The notes under the pieces are model-generated. The model did no database searches. It was not told the DNA's origin and saw only the letters and a program-made list of their open reading frames with translations. Both the position numbers and the translations under genes were made by a program. From assembly GCA_902622625.1 (NCBI GenBank), contig CACNQS010000003.1, positions 22,854 to 86,853 of the forward strand: 64,000 bases of DNA. The letters are read 5' to 3'. The first letter of the stretch is position 1, and each line of letters begins with the position of its first letter. This stretch comes from an uncultured Prochlorococcus sp. (GTDB taxonomy: Bacteria > Cyanobacteriota > Cyanobacteriia > PCC-6307 > Cyanobiaceae). This document shows, one piece after another, positions 1 to 9,535 of this stretch.

Positions 1-774
1 ATTAGATTTATTAACAACTTGAGCATAATCTCTCACTCGTCTTAATAATCTTAAAGCAATTCTTGGAGTCCCTCGAGATATCTTTGCTAAATAATAAGAT
101 GCTTCATTATCTATGTTGAGATTTATTAATCGGGAGAAATTATCAATTATTTGTTTTAATTCGTCATATGTGTAAAATTCAATTTTCTGAGATATACCAA
201 ATCTATCTCTTAGAGGTGCACTTATAGAGGCTAATTTAGTTGTCGCGCCAATCAGAGTAAACCTAGGTAGATTAATTGTTCTGCAACGAGCTCCTCTATT
301 AGCTCCCATAGTTAAGTCAAGTCTAAAATCCTCCATTGCAGAATATAACAACTCTTCAGTTAACCTATTTAAGCGATGTATCTCATCGATAAATAAAACT
401 TCACCATCTTTTAATCCAAGAAGTAAACCTACAATATCTCTAGGTCTTTCCAAAGCTGGCGCAGTAGCAATCCTACATTTTGTATTCAATTCATGGGCTA
501 TCAAAAAAGCAAGAGTAGTCTTACCTAAACCAGGCTGCCCATATAAAAGAGTATGCTCCATCGGTTCTTTTCTAAAAATTGAAGCATCTATAGCTATTCT
601 TAAAGAAGATTTAAGTTGTTCTTGGCCAATAAATTCGTTTAAAGTAAGAGGCCTCGCTAAGTTCAGATTTTTATTTCTCTTTTCTTCTGGAATTATTTTT
701 GAATCAACTAACCTAAGCTCTTTTTTACGAAAAGAAAAGTCATTATCGCCTATATTTGAAGAAATTATTGCCAT
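1..774 (-). CDS. ruvB: Holliday junction branch migration ATPase RuvB (3' end outside window)
   Basis: RuvB is the hexameric AAA+ motor that drives Holliday junction branch migration with RuvA in recombinational repair. The gene starts at the ATG read down from 774 and runs off the left edge, so only about 258 N-terminal codons are seen of a protein usually about 330-350 long. Walker A (GQPGLGKTT) lies at about residues 79-87 and Walker B (FIDEIH) near residue 130. Further on are the family segments around MEDFRLDL and [19 protein letters not shown]. The Walker A has Q where most RuvB proteins have P, which is a mild change. It is divergent from smpB with about 50 bp between the starts. The missing C-terminal winged-helix part cannot be judged. 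Confidence 0.95.
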   Translation of the reverse strand, partial: MAIISSNIGDNDFSFRKKELRLVDSKIIPEEKRNKNLNLARPLTLNEFIGQEQLKSSLRIAIDASIFRKEPMEHTLLYGQPGLGKTTLAFLIAHELNTKCRIATAPALERPRDIVGLLLGLKDGEVLFIDEIHRLNRLTEELLYSAMEDFRLDLTMGANRGARCRTINLPRFTLIGATTKLASISAPLRDRFGISQKIEFYTYDELKQIIDNFSRLINLNIDNEASYYLAKISRGTPRIALRLLRRVRDYAQVVNKSN

Positions 775-826
775 AATGAAAGGTTAATTGCATTTGTTCT
801 GAGTAGAAAGATTTTCTATAACTAAA

Positions 827-1321
827 ATGGCAAAAAATTCAAACAAAGTTAAAAAAAATAATAATAAAGAAAATAATTTTAAACTTCTAGCTGAGAATAG
901 ATATGCAAAATTTCAATATGCAATATCTGAAACAATTGAAGCTGGAATTGAGCTTTTAGGGACTGAGGTAAAGTCCATTAGAAACGGAAAAGCAAATTTA
1001 AGAGATGGATACTGTTCATTTAGAGATGGTGAGATCTTATTATTAAATGTTCACATTTCACCACATAAAAATGTGGGATCTTTCTTTAATCATGATCCAT
1101 TAAGAAATAGAAAGTTGCTACTACATAAAAAAGAAATAATAAAAATGAAATCTAATACTGAAAAAAAAGGAATGACTATTGTTCCATTATCTCTTTATTT
1201 AAAAGGCTCATGGATAAAACTAACTATTGGAGTCGGCAAAGGGAAAAAATTACATGACAAACGCCAAGATGAAAAACAAAAAAGTATAAAAAAAGAAATC
1301 AACTCTGCCCTAAAAAGATAA
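827..1321 (+). CDS. smpB: SsrA-binding protein SmpB
   Basis: SmpB binds tmRNA and brings it to stalled ribosomes for trans-translation. The 164-residue product has the family signature: [13 protein letters not shown], then [23 protein letters not shown]'s conserved core, then the NVHISPH loop, and a basic C-terminal tail rich in Lys/Arg ([15 protein letters not shown]) that in the family enters the ribosomal A site. The first 17 or so residues are an Asn/Lys-rich extension of low complexity. It is divergent from ruvB and convergent with the small gene at 1346. The tmRNA gene itself is not in this window. Confidence 0.96.
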   Translation: MAKNSNKVKKNNNKENNFKLLAENRYAKFQYAISETIEAGIELLGTEVKSIRNGKANLRDGYCSFRDGEILLLNVHISPHKNVGSFFNHDPLRNRKLLLHKKEIIKMKSNTEKKGMTIVPLSLYLKGSWIKLTIGVGKGKKLHDKRQDEKQKSIKKEINSALKR

Positions 1322-1345
1322 AATTATTATGCAAAATTATTGCAA

Positions 1346-1594
1346 CTAAGAATCTAAAGTTACTGAACTTGGAGGTGGGGAAGGATCTGGATCTGCAATT
1401 AACATATGCTGTAAGACTGTTTCAGGCCTCTCGCTGTCTCTCCAGCGAATTTTATATGCAGGCATTTTTGTTCCTCTACTTGTAGTTTGCTCTACTGGTT
1501 CAATAACCCATCCTCTTCTTGATCGGCCCTGAGGATTCCTTTTTACTACTGCATCCGCGTGTTTGAAACGGAAACCAACACGTTCACCACTCAT
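1346..1594 (-). CDS. conserved small picocyanobacterial protein of unknown function
   Basis: This 82-residue ORF lies just downstream of lysS's 3' side, on the same strand as lysS, and is convergent with smpB. The N-terminal half is basic and looks folded (motifs SGERVGFRFKHADAVVKRN and GRSRRGWVIEPVE). The middle has KIRWRDSERPETVLQHML, and the C-terminus is Pro/Ser-rich (PDPSPPPSSV). I recognise the style of protein from marine Prochlorococcus and Synechococcus but cannot assign a function. The Trp/Arg pattern and the end-on beta-like segments could suggest a small SH3-like or nucleic-acid-binding fold; this is inference only. Confidence 0.75.
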   Translation of the reverse strand: MSGERVGFRFKHADAVVKRNPQGRSRRGWVIEPVEQTTSRGTKMPAYKIRWRDSERPETVLQHMLIADPDPSPPPSSVTLDS

Positions 1595-1623
1595 TTAAAA
1601 AATTTCGTATTGGATTAATTTAT

Positions 1624-3162
1624 CTATTTTACTTCATTCAAGGGTAATTTTTCATTTTTTTTTGAAGTTATTTCTGGTTTTAACAAAGGGAAAGGGATTA
1701 CATCTCTAATTGATGCGCTATTAGTAATTAACATAATAAGCCTATCAATACCTATTCCTAATCCTCCAGTGGGAGGCATGCCAATCTCTAAAGCATTCAA
1801 GAAATCTTCATCTATACAGTGAGCCTCAAGATCTCCTTCATCTCTAAGAGATTGCTGTAGTTGCATTCTTTCTCTTTGGTCTACTGGATCTATCAACTCA
1901 CTAAACGCATTTGCTAGCTCACGACCAACAATGAATAATTCGAATCTCTGAACCATTTCTTTATTATCAAGATGAGGCCTAGCTAAAGGAGAAATTTCAA
2001 CAGGATAATCGATAACAAAAGTGGGTTCTATAAGTTTTGATTCTACTTTTTGCTCAAAGACCTCATTTAAAAGTCTTCCTATACTATTGACTTTATCAGA
2101 GAAATCAACATTTATACTTTTAACGGCTTGTTTTGCTGCTTGAAAATCTCCACTGAAAGAATCAAAATCAATCCCTGTATATTTTTTGACAATATCTTTC
2201 ATGGATATTCTTGTCCAAGGTTTAGAAAAATCAATTTCTTTGTTTTGATAATTAATATTTAAAGACCCACATGCATCAGCTACAATATCCTTGATTAATT
2301 CTTCAGTTAAATTCATCATATCGATATAGTCAGAAAAAGCTTGATAAATTTCAACTGAGGTGAATTCTGGATTATGCCTTGTACTTGTCCCCTCATTACG
2401 GAAGATTCTTCCCAATTCATATACTTTCTCAAATCCTCCAACAACCATTCTTTTTAAATGTAATTCTGTAGCTATTCTTAGATACAGTGGAATATCTAAT
2501 GTATTGTGATGAGTTATAAATGGTCTTGCTTCAGCACCACCAGCTTCAGATTGGAGAATTGGAGTCTCTATCTCTAAAAAATTTCTATTATCTAACCATT
2601 TTCTTATAAAACTTATACATTTTGCTCTTGTTTTAAATACATTTTTGGAGTGCGGATTCACTATTAAATCTAAATATCGTTGTCTATATCTTTTTTCAAT
2701 ATCAGTCAATCCATGCCATTTATCTGGCAGAGGTTGTAATGATTTGGATAACATTTCCCACTTTTCTACTTTAATAGAAAGCTCACCTTTATTTGTTTTT
2801 TTTATAGTTCCATAGACGCCTATCCAATCACCAATATCTACTATTTCCTTGATATCTTCAAAAGAAAGTGATTTTTGTTTTTCTAAATTTAAGTTAATAA
2901 TCTTTTTTTCGAGATAAAGCTGAATCTGACCATCTTGATCGCTTATTGTATAAAAGGCAATTTTACCCATTACCCTTTTTGCCATCACTCTTCCAGCGAT
3001 AGAAACACTGAAGTCTTCCTCTTGACCATTTTCTAAATAATCAAATTTTTGAATAAGAAATTTTGTAGTATTTGAAACCCTAAAACTCTGTGCGTAAGAA
3101 GCAAATCCTTTACTAATGAGAGAATTAGCTTTTTGTAAGCGCGCTTCTTTTATTTCAGACAA
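1624..3162 (-). CDS. lysS: lysyl-tRNA synthetase, class II
   Basis: This enzyme charges tRNA-Lys with lysine using ATP in the cytoplasm. At 512 residues it has the usual length. An N-terminal OB-fold anticodon-binding domain (about residues 50-160, with [15 protein letters not shown]) precedes the class II catalytic core. Motif 2 ([18 protein letters not shown]) is at about residues 250-270 and motif 3 ([13 protein letters not shown]) at about 464-476. The gene lies 50 bp downstream of rpaB on the same strand and could be cotranscribed with it, but no terminator or promoter is obvious in the gap. Confidence 0.97.
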   Translation of the reverse strand: MSEIKEARLQKANSLISKGFASYAQSFRVSNTTKFLIQKFDYLENGQEEDFSVSIAGRVMAKRVMGKIAFYTISDQDGQIQLYLEKKIINLNLEKQKSLSFEDIKEIVDIGDWIGVYGTIKKTNKGELSIKVEKWEMLSKSLQPLPDKWHGLTDIEKRYRQRYLDLIVNPHSKNVFKTRAKCISFIRKWLDNRNFLEIETPILQSEAGGAEARPFITHHNTLDIPLYLRIATELHLKRMVVGGFEKVYELGRIFRNEGTSTRHNPEFTSVEIYQAFSDYIDMMNLTEELIKDIVADACGSLNINYQNKEIDFSKPWTRISMKDIVKKYTGIDFDSFSGDFQAAKQAVKSINVDFSDKVNSIGRLLNEVFEQKVESKLIEPTFVIDYPVEISPLARPHLDNKEMVQRFELFIVGRELANAFSELIDPVDQRERMQLQQSLRDEGDLEAHCIDEDFLNALEIGMPPTGGLGIGIDRLIMLITNSASIRDVIPFPLLKPEITSKKNEKLPLNEVK

Positions 3163-3212
3163 AATTTATTTTAATATATTTGTTTTATTTAATAAAATTA
3201 TCAGACTATGGC

Positions 3213-3959
3213 TCAACTTGCCAAAGATGTTGCTGTTTCACCAACTCTCTGAGATGCGTATCCAATTCCTCTAACAGTTAATATTAACTCTGGATTTCTT
3301 GGATCTGGTTCTAATTTACCTCTTAATCTAGCTACATATACATCTACAACTCTTAAGTCCGCTGCTCTACGAGGAGGATAACCCCAAAGCTGTTCTAAAA
3401 TTTCTGCTCTCGGGACAACCTTTCCAGGCTCGTCAAACAATAATTCTAGGAGGCTGAATTCAGTATAAGTTAAGCTTATTCTATCTCCTGCTCTTGAAAC
3501 TTGCCTGCGATTAGTATCAACAACTAAACTTCCAAATTTCATAACTCCTTTGCCTGAAGGAACTTCTTTAGTTTCCGTAACCGATACAGTTGGACCCATT
3601 CTTCTCAAAATAGTAGCTATCCTAGCTTCTAACTCTTTTGGGCTAAATGGTTTAGATAGGTAATCATCAGCACCTAAATCCAAACCTGCAACTCTCTCTG
3701 AAATAGCCTCTAGAGCTGTCAAGAATATTATTGGAACTACTGATTCAGCTCTAATTCTTCTACAAACAGCAAAGCCATCCATTTTTGGAAGCATAACATC
3801 AAGAACTATCAAATCTGGGGAATCCCTATGAAAAGACTCAAGAGCTTCTTCGCCGTTAGTGGCTGAATACACTTGATACCCTGCTAGTTGAAGCCTAGTA
3901 ACTAAAACCTTCAAAACTGCTGGTTCATCATCAACAACTAAAATTCTTGCTTTTGACAT
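3213..3959 (-). CDS. rpaB: two-component response regulator RpaB (Ycf27 family)
   Basis: This is an OmpR/PhoB-type response regulator of 248 residues. The receiver domain has the acidic pair D10-D11, the phospho-acceptor D54 in VLDVMLPKMDG and the Lys in DDYLSKPFSPKEL. The C-terminal winged helix has RQVSRAGDRISLTYTEFSLL and ends with the recognition/wing segment ADLRVVDVYVARLRGKLE and ILTVRGIGYA. The KPFSPKELEARI segment and the DTNRRQV segment match the RpaB/Ycf27 branch rather than RpaA. In cyanobacteria RpaB, with the kinase Hik33/NblS, controls high-light and photosynthesis genes; no kinase gene is adjacent here. An upstream gap of 181 bp could hold its promoter. Confidence 0.9.
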   Translation of the reverse strand: MSKARILVVDDEPAVLKVLVTRLQLAGYQVYSATNGEEALESFHRDSPDLIVLDVMLPKMDGFAVCRRIRAESVVPIIFLTALEAISERVAGLDLGADDYLSKPFSPKELEARIATILRRMGPTVSVTETKEVPSGKGVMKFGSLVVDTNRRQVSRAGDRISLTYTEFSLLELLFDEPGKVVPRAEILEQLWGYPPRRAADLRVVDVYVARLRGKLEPDPRNPELILTVRGIGYASQRVGETATSLAS

Positions 3960-4140
3960 AGTTAAAAAAAGATTTCTCGATATTTCAAAGCAAAGAACTA
4001 TTGCATTGAATATTTATTCTAACAATTAAAAATATAACATTACGAACCCTCAAAGAGATATTCATAAGGTTTACAAAAATTTTAGATGAATTGAAAATAT
4101 ATATAAATTTTTTCAAGCATTTAACCCTTGGCAGGATTAA

Positions 4141-4659
4141 TTACTGTATTTTTCTTCTTGAAAATTTAAACATCCTTAAAAGTTGGGAGCAAATAAAAGG
4201 AGCAAAAAAACCGGTTAAAAAAACTTCCGCTAAGATATTTCTAATAGTGGGTATCAAAATTAAAGAACTACTATCTGAAAAATTTCTAGACAAAATTTGT
4301 AAAAAATAAAAAGTCCCACATAAAAAACTTCCAAAAGAACAAATTAAACCATACCTAAAATGTCCCAACAAAATATCACTATGTAATTTAATTCTCCCAA
4401 ACAAAAACCCACAAAAAATTAAGCCTGGTATTTGAGTAAAACTTTCATTTAAAGTTAGAGAATCTAATATGAGTCCTAAAAACAAACCAAAAATTAATCC
4501 ATTGATTGATCCATAAATCATTGACCAAGGCAATAACCAAAATAATGGCCAATATGGCTGAACACCTAAAAATCCAAGCCAATTAGGGTGCCACAAAAAA
4601 ATAATCGGGATAAAAATAAAGCTTATTATAGATAATTTTTTTTTTATAAATTTATTCAT
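4141..4659 (-). CDS. mreD: rod shape-determining membrane protein MreD
   Basis: This is a 172-residue hydrophobic protein with about five predicted membrane segments, for example SIISFIFIPIIFLW, LIFGLFLGLILDSLTL, YGLICSFGSFLCG and NILAEVFLTGFFAPF. The GLILD segment is typical of MreD. It is the last gene of the mreBCD operon and its start overlaps the end of mreC by 4 bp, implying translational coupling. MreD links the MreB filaments and MreC to the cell-wall synthesis machinery. MreD sequences diverge strongly, so operon position is an important part of the call. Confidence 0.85.
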   Translation of the reverse strand: MNKFIKKKLSIISFIFIPIIFLWHPNWLGFLGVQPYWPLFWLLPWSMIYGSINGLIFGLFLGLILDSLTLNESFTQIPGLIFCGFLFGRIKLHSDILLGHFRYGLICSFGSFLCGTFYFLQILSRNFSDSSSLILIPTIRNILAEVFLTGFFAPFICSQLLRMFKFSRRKIQ

Positions 4660-5408
4660 TCAATATTTACTTTCAAAATTTGTACCCAATCAATTACATG
4701 AGGTTTTGCTAAAAGTAAAATTTTTGCCGTTTTTTTTGATTTCAATGTCTCATTTATAGATTGGACAATACCAATAGGGATATTTGGAGGTAATAAGGTA
4801 CTAGCAGGAGATGATGATACAAAATCTCCGACTTTAATATCGGCATCTTTTGAATAAAGTATTAGGCTAGGATAATCATCTCCTAAACCGACTAATAATC
4901 CATTGATTTGAATTCTATCCACCCAAACGCCTAACTTACTTTCTGGAGAAGTTATCAAAGTTACCGATGAAGTGAATAAAGAAGTATTCTTTACTCTCCC
5001 TAATAACCCACCCGGACCAATCACAATATTGCCAATTTCTACTCCATCCTTAGAACCTTTGTTTAAAATGATTTGTCTCCACCAACTACCTGTTTTTCGC
5101 GAAATAACTGCAGCTGAAATATGTTCATCATTTGATGATTCTTGAAGAGACAAGATTTGTCGCAATCTTAAATTATCTTTTGTAAGAAGATTTAACTTTA
5201 TTAAATATTCTTGATCAATACTCTCAAGAACAATTTCTTTTTGAAATTGACCAGGCCAAAAAGGTTTTGAAATGAAATAATAAAAATCTTTATAAAAAGC
5301 TCCTTTTGATATTCTTACGAAAACCAAAAATAAAAAAATTACAAAAAATAGCCAATTTTTCTTTTTATGCCACCAACGACTAGTAGAAATTCGTCGGCTA
5401 CCTAACAT
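4656..5408 (-). CDS. mreC: rod shape-determining protein MreC
   Basis: MreC is a bitopic inner-membrane protein that connects MreB filaments with periplasmic wall-synthesis enzymes. The 250-residue product has one N-terminal membrane segment (about residues 18-33, NWLFFVIFLFLVFVRI). A coiled-coil-like stretch follows (LIKLNLLTKDNLRLRQIL, about 68-90), then the beta-rich MreC core with RKTGSWWRQIILNKGSKDGV and GPGGLLGRV. It sits 4 bp downstream of mreB and overlaps mreD by 4 bp, so it is clearly in the mreBCD operon. Confidence 0.93.
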   Translation of the reverse strand: MLGSRRISTSRWWHKKKNWLFFVIFLFLVFVRISKGAFYKDFYYFISKPFWPGQFQKEIVLESIDQEYLIKLNLLTKDNLRLRQILSLQESSNDEHISAAVISRKTGSWWRQIILNKGSKDGVEIGNIVIGPGGLLGRVKNTSLFTSSVTLITSPESKLGVWVDRIQINGLLVGLGDDYPSLILYSKDADIKVGDFVSSSPASTLLPPNIPIGIVQSINETLKSKKTAKILLLAKPHVIDWVQILKVNIE

Positions 5409-5412
5409 AACA

Positions 5413-6465
5413 TTAATCTCTTATGGCATTCCTTATAAATTCTGGCGTATCAACAACTCTTTTGAGTTTTTTAAAATCATCCAACACCTCTCCACAACCA
5501 TTCACTACGCAAAGTAGTGGGTTTTCTGCTATGTGAGTAAAAATTCCTGTTTCATCGCTCAATAAATCATTAATGCCTCTCACTAAAGCTCCACCACCTG
5601 CAAGCATAATCCCCCTATCAACTATGTCTGCAGCAAGTTCAGGAGGGGTTCGCTCTAAAGTTCTTTTTACAGCTTCCACTATTTTGCTAAGTGTTTCAGC
5701 CATAGCTTCTCTGATTTCTCCTGAAGTCAAAGTGACGGACCTAGGTAGACCAGATAAAAGATGTAAACCTCTAACCTCTAAAGTAGTTTTATCAAAATCA
5801 TCATCTGGAAATGCAGATCCAATTTTAATCTTGATATCTTCTGCAGTTCTCTCTCCAACAACTAAATTGTGAACTTTTTTAAGATAGAGCGCAATTGACT
5901 CATTTATCTCATCGCCTGCTATTCGAACAGATTCACTCAAAACAGTTCCTCCTAAACTTAATACTGCAACCTCAGTAGTGCCTCCACCAATATCAACAAT
6001 CATTGTTCCAATTGGATCAGTTACTGGTAATGATGCTCCTATTGCTGCTGCGACAGGTTCATCTATCAAATGAACTTCTCTAGCTCCCGCTAATCCAGCT
6101 TCTCTTACTGCTCTTCGCTCAACACTAGTAACTCCACTTGGAATTCCAATCACTATCCTTGGAGCTACAATCCCCTTGCCTTCATTACATTTTTGAATAA
6201 ATGTTTTTATCATTTGTTCTGCGGCATCAAAATCTGCGATAACCCCATCTCTAAGTGGTCTTACGGCTCTTATATTTCCCGGGGTCCTTCCAAGCATTAA
6301 CTTTGCTTCTTTACCAACAGCTAATGGAATCCCTTCTTCTAAATCCATAGCTACAACAGAAGGCTCCTGTAAAACAACGCCTTTTCCTGATACATGTATA
6401 AGAGTATTGGCCGTTCCCAAATCTATGCCAATATCTCGAGAAAATTTTAATCTGTTAAAAATCAC
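5413..6465 (-). CDS. mreB: actin-like rod shape-determining protein MreB
   Basis: MreB is the bacterial actin that organises elongation of the cell wall; it binds ATP and polymerises under the membrane. The 350-residue protein is of standard length. It has the phosphate-1 motif [13 protein letters not shown] (about 11-23), the connect/phosphate-2 motif [18 protein letters not shown] (about 157-174) and the adenosine-region motif [14 protein letters not shown] (about 284-297). A short N-terminal amphipathic stretch with FNRLKF could assist membrane contact. It is the first gene of mreBCD and is divergent from ssb across 132 bp. Confidence 0.97.
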   Translation of the reverse strand: MIFNRLKFSRDIGIDLGTANTLIHVSGKGVVLQEPSVVAMDLEEGIPLAVGKEAKLMLGRTPGNIRAVRPLRDGVIADFDAAEQMIKTFIQKCNEGKGIVAPRIVIGIPSGVTSVERRAVREAGLAGAREVHLIDEPVAAAIGASLPVTDPIGTMIVDIGGGTTEVAVLSLGGTVLSESVRIAGDEINESIALYLKKVHNLVVGERTAEDIKIKIGSAFPDDDFDKTTLEVRGLHLLSGLPRSVTLTSGEIREAMAETLSKIVEAVKRTLERTPPELAADIVDRGIMLAGGGALVRGINDLLSDETGIFTHIAENPLLCVVNGCGEVLDDFKKLKRVVDTPEFIRNAIRD

Positions 6466-6553
6466 AATAAGAATTTCTTTTTTTAAATAATATATCTATT
6501 TTTTGATAAGCTCTCAGAATTCTGACGTTTAGTTATGAATAGCACGTAAAACT

Positions 6554-6583
6554 TTGAGCAGAAACTGAAAATATGAGTATTAT
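6554..6583 (+). promoter_or_regulatory. candidate sigma-70 promoter for ssb
   Basis: TTGAGC at 6554-6559 and TATTAT at 6578-6583 are separated by 18 bases. This resembles a sigma-70 promoter, with transcription starting about 10 bases before the ssb ATG at 6598. An A-tract follows the -10 box. In such AT-rich DNA -10-like hexamers are common by chance, so the support is modest. Confidence 0.35.
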
Positions 6584-6597
6584 AAAAAAAAAAAATT

Positions 6598-6969
6598 ATG
6601 GAAATTAACACCATTAACCTTGTTGGCAGAGCAGGACGAGAACCAGATGTCAGATATTTTGAATCAGGCAGAATCGTGGCGAATTTCACAATTGCAGTTA
6701 ACAGAAGAAGTAGAGATGAAGAACCAGATTGGTTTAATTTAGAAATATGGGGCAAACAAGCACAAATAGCCGCAGATTATGTGAAAAAAGGATCATTAAT
6801 TGGAATTACAGGAAGCTTTAAAATTGATAGTTGGAAAGATAAAAACACTGGAGAAGATAGATATAAACCAGTTGTTAGGGTAGATAGATTAAACTTACTA
6901 AGCTCACGAAAAGAGTCTGATAATAACCAATATTCCAACAGCAATAACTCAAGTGAAATTCCTTTCTAA
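6598..6969 (+). CDS. ssb: single-stranded DNA-binding protein
   Basis: Ssb coats single-stranded DNA during replication and repair. The 123-residue product opens with MEINTINLVGRAGREPDVRY and has the OB-fold core with NFTIAVNRR, DWFNLEIWGKQA and KGSLIGITGSFKID. It has an Asn/Ser-rich short linker and the tip SSEIPF, a weakened version of the usual DDDIPF partner-binding tail. It is shorter than enterobacterial Ssb (about 178) but similar to other compact cyanobacterial forms. The stop codon overlaps that of the opposite dedA-like gene at 6966-6969. Confidence 0.94.
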   Translation: MEINTINLVGRAGREPDVRYFESGRIVANFTIAVNRRSRDEEPDWFNLEIWGKQAQIAADYVKKGSLIGITGSFKIDSWKDKNTGEDRYKPVVRVDRLNLLSSRKESDNNQYSNSNNSSEIPF

Positions 6970-7625
6970 GCTCTATTTTTTTTCAAAAATCTAATAAGTA
7001 TTTTCATGAAAAAATATAAGAAAATTAAAATTAAAATTGGCTTTACAACATATTTGATTTTATCTAAGTAAGCTTCAATGATTAAATAGTTTTCACCAAA
7101 CAAATACCCTGAATAAGTCAGAAGTGCTACCCATATTAAACTACCTAATGTAGTCCAAAGCAAAAATTTTCTTAATGGCATAAGTTCTATGCCAGCGGGT
7201 ACTGAAATTAAAGTTCTTATGCCTGGTACTAATCGACCCCAAAAAACTAAAGAAACCCCATATTTATCAAACCACCTTTTACTTTTATTTAGATCATTAG
7301 AAGAAATACCCAGATATTTTCCTTTTTTATCTAGAAAACTTGAAAGTCTTTTTTCATTGACTAATTTACCTAAATAATACCAAGGCAATGATCCTAAAAT
7401 AGTTCCTAATAATCCCCAAAATACTAAAATATAAAAATTTAATTTTTGTTGATAAACCAAAAAACCACCCAATGGCATTATTATTTCAGAGGGGATTGGG
7501 GGGATTATATTTTCTAAAAACATAGCCAGACAAATAGTAAGGTAAGCTAATGTTGAGTTTTTTTCAACAGCCAAACTGATGTAATCGGGTATTGAAGTTA
7601 GAAAATTTTCAAAAATTAAACTCAA
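6966..7625 (-). CDS. DedA/SNARE-associated family membrane protein
   Basis: This 219-residue integral membrane protein belongs to the DedA (SNARE-associated, VTT) family. Visible marks are FLENIIPPIPSEIIMPLGG (about 38-56), the conserved GxxxG-like stretch in GLLGTILGSLPWYYLG, and the re-entrant-loop segment FWGRLVPGIRTLISVPAG (about 128-145) with the essential Arg residues. DedA proteins take part in envelope homeostasis and, for some members, undecaprenyl phosphate or phospholipid flipping; which substrate applies here is unknown. It lies 2 bp downstream of ahcY on the same strand and ends inside the stop codon of ssb. Confidence 0.9.
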   Translation of the reverse strand: MSLIFENFLTSIPDYISLAVEKNSTLAYLTICLAMFLENIIPPIPSEIIMPLGGFLVYQQKLNFYILVFWGLLGTILGSLPWYYLGKLVNEKRLSSFLDKKGKYLGISSNDLNKSKRWFDKYGVSLVFWGRLVPGIRTLISVPAGIELMPLRKFLLWTTLGSLIWVALLTYSGYLFGENYLIIEAYLDKIKYVVKPILILIFLYFFMKILIRFLKKNRA

Positions 7626-7627
7626 TC

Positions 7628-9046
7628 TTAGTATCTGTAAAGTTCAGGTTTATAAGGCCCATCAACAGAGACATTAATATAATCAGCCTGTTCTTTGGTT
7701 AATTTTGTTAATTTCGCACCTATTTTATCTAAGTGTAATCTAGCCACCATTTCATCTAGGTGTTTTGGTAAAACATAAACCTCTTTCGAATATTGCTCTG
7801 ACTTATTGAAAAGTTCGATTTGAGCTAATACTTGATTAGTAAAAGAATTACTCATAACAAAGCTTGGGTGGCCAGTAGCACAGCCTAAATTGACTAATCT
7901 ACCTTCTGCTAAAAGTATGATTTTATTTCCACTGGGTAGTGTTATGTGATCAACTTGCGGCTTAATATTTTCCCATTGATAATTTTTTAATGAAGCTACA
8001 TCAATTTCATTATCGAAATGTCCAATATTACAAACTATGGCCTCATCCTTCATCTTGAGAAGATTTTCATTTGTGATTACTTGATAGTTGCCAGTAGCAG
8101 TAACAAAGATATCTATATCTTTCACAACATCATCTAGCGTAACTACGCTAAATCCTTCCATTGCTGCTTGAAGAGCACAAATTGGATCAACTTCAGCAAC
8201 TTTTACAATTGCACCAAGTCCACGTAATGACTGGGCCGAGCCCTTACCTACATCCCCAAAACCCATTACTAAAGCCACCTTCCCAGCAATCATTACATCA
8301 GTTGCACGCTTTATGCTATCCACTAAAGATTCGCGGCAGCCATACAAATTATCAAATTTGCTCTTAGTTACTGAATCATTAACATTGATAGCAGGGAAAG
8401 GTAAAGCATTTTGCTTTTGCAGTTGATAAAGTCTTGCAACTCCTGTAGTAGTTTCTTCAGTAACTCCAATGATATTACTCTTAATTCTAGAATAGAATTC
8501 ACTATCATTTTCTAACTTAGACTTAATAGAATTAAATAAGGCAATTTCTTCTTCATTACTGGGATTATCCAAAACAGATAAATCTTTTTCTGCTTTACTA
8601 CCGAGTATCAACAAGCCAGTTGCATCCCCCCCATCATCAAGAATCATATTTGGAGAGTCTGAACCCCAATCAAGGATATAGTGCGTATATTGCCAATATT
8701 CATCAAGAGTCTCACCTTTTTTTGCGTATACAGAAATTCCTTGATCTGCGATAGCTGCAGCCGCATGATCTTGAGTTGAAAAGATATTACATGAAGCCCA
8801 TTTCACTTCTGCACCAAGATCAACAAGTGTTTCTATCAAGACCGCTGTCTGAATAGTCATATGAAGACTGCCAGCTATTTTTGCACCTTTTAGTGGCTTT
8901 TCAGATTGATATTTATCTCTAAGTGCCATTAGTCCTGGCATTTCGGTTTCGGCAATTTTAATTTCTTTGCGGCCAAAATCCGAAAGGGAGATGTCAGCAA
9001 TTACGTAATTGGGTGAAGAGGTTTTAACTGAATTTGCGATAACCAT
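7628..9046 (-). CDS. ahcY: S-adenosyl-L-homocysteine hydrolase
   Basis: The enzyme splits S-adenosylhomocysteine into adenosine and homocysteine, removing the product inhibitor of methyltransferases. The 472-residue length is normal. It has the substrate-site segments [15 protein letters not shown] and [14 protein letters not shown], the [20 protein letters not shown] segment that carries catalytic residues, and the Rossmann NAD motif [18 protein letters not shown] at about residues 260-278. The C-terminal end [11 protein letters not shown] is the family signature that reaches into the neighbouring subunit. No SAH riboswitch fits in the 51-bp gap to the divergent tsaE. Confidence 0.97.
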   Translation of the reverse strand: MVIANSVKTSSPNYVIADISLSDFGRKEIKIAETEMPGLMALRDKYQSEKPLKGAKIAGSLHMTIQTAVLIETLVDLGAEVKWASCNIFSTQDHAAAAIADQGISVYAKKGETLDEYWQYTHYILDWGSDSPNMILDDGGDATGLLILGSKAEKDLSVLDNPSNEEEIALFNSIKSKLENDSEFYSRIKSNIIGVTEETTTGVARLYQLQKQNALPFPAINVNDSVTKSKFDNLYGCRESLVDSIKRATDVMIAGKVALVMGFGDVGKGSAQSLRGLGAIVKVAEVDPICALQAAMEGFSVVTLDDVVKDIDIFVTATGNYQVITNENLLKMKDEAIVCNIGHFDNEIDVASLKNYQWENIKPQVDHITLPSGNKIILLAEGRLVNLGCATGHPSFVMSNSFTNQVLAQIELFNKSEQYSKEVYVLPKHLDEMVARLHLDKIGAKLTKLTKEQADYINVSVDGPYKPELYRY

Positions 9047-9097
9047 ATCTTGTAAATATTTTTCCTATTAAACTATAGATGATTTTTAAGTAATATT

Positions 9098-9535
9098 GTG
9101 TTTGTTGAAAATTTAAAAGAGACTTTAAATTTGGGGGAAAAACTCTCACACAAATTAAATCCACAATCAATTGTTTTATTACAGGGTCCAATTGGAGCTG
9201 GGAAAACTTCATTTGTTCAAGGGATTGCTAAAGGCTTGTCAATTTCTGAGGACATTACAAGCCCTACATTTGCTTTATCGCATCACTACAATTCAGGAAG
9301 AATTCCGTTAATTCACCTTGATTTATACAGGTTAGAAAATATTTCTTCAGCAAAAGAAGTTTTTTTTTCAGAAGAAGAAGAGGCAATACAAAAACAAGCC
9401 ATTTTAGTTATTGAATGGCCAGAATTAATTGAGACAGTTATTGATAATTTCTGGAAAATAGAAATTAATTACGCAAAAAATTATGGAAGAAACTACGAAA
9501 TTAGAGATCCCAAAAATTTATTAACTTTCTCATAG
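9098..9535 (+). CDS. tsaE: tRNA threonylcarbamoyladenosine biosynthesis ATPase TsaE
   Basis: TsaE (YjeE) is the ATPase partner of TsaB/TsaD in making t6A37 on tRNAs that read ANN codons. The 145-residue product has Walker A GPIGAGKTSF at about residues 30-39, TSPTFALSHHY in the switch region, HLDLYRLE and VIEWPE near the C-terminal part. The start is GTG at 9098; no ATG fits in frame upstream. The last 43 bp overlap the 3' end of the oppositely oriented sugar-kinase gene, an unusual but clean convergent overlap. Confidence 0.92.
   Translation: MFVENLKETLNLGEKLSHKLNPQSIVLLQGPIGAGKTSFVQGIAKGLSISEDITSPTFALSHHYNSGRIPLIHLDLYRLENISSAKEVFFSEEEEAIQKQAILVIEWPELIETVIDNFWKIEINYAKNYGRNYEIRDPKNLLTFS

Noticed and set aside
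3960-4140. Search for an HLR1-type (RpaB-binding) repeat upstream of rpaB
   Set aside because: The pattern TTACA-like repeats spaced as in HLR1 was not found convincingly; only isolated TTTACA appears, so no auto-regulatory site is claimed.
4091-4309. Plus-strand ORF of 72 codons opposite the 3' part of mreD
   Set aside because: It lies mostly within mreD on the opposite strand, has a low-complexity Lys/Ile composition and no recognisable domain, so it is a shadow of the real gene.
6483-6755. Minus-strand ORF of 90 codons overlapping the start of ssb
   Set aside because: It overlaps the clear ssb reading and consists of Ser/Leu/Phe-rich nonsense in part; the ssb frame has the well-known signature.
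8900-9100. SAH or SAM riboswitch before ahcY
   Set aside because: Only 51 bp separate the divergent starts and no fold with the needed stems can be drawn.
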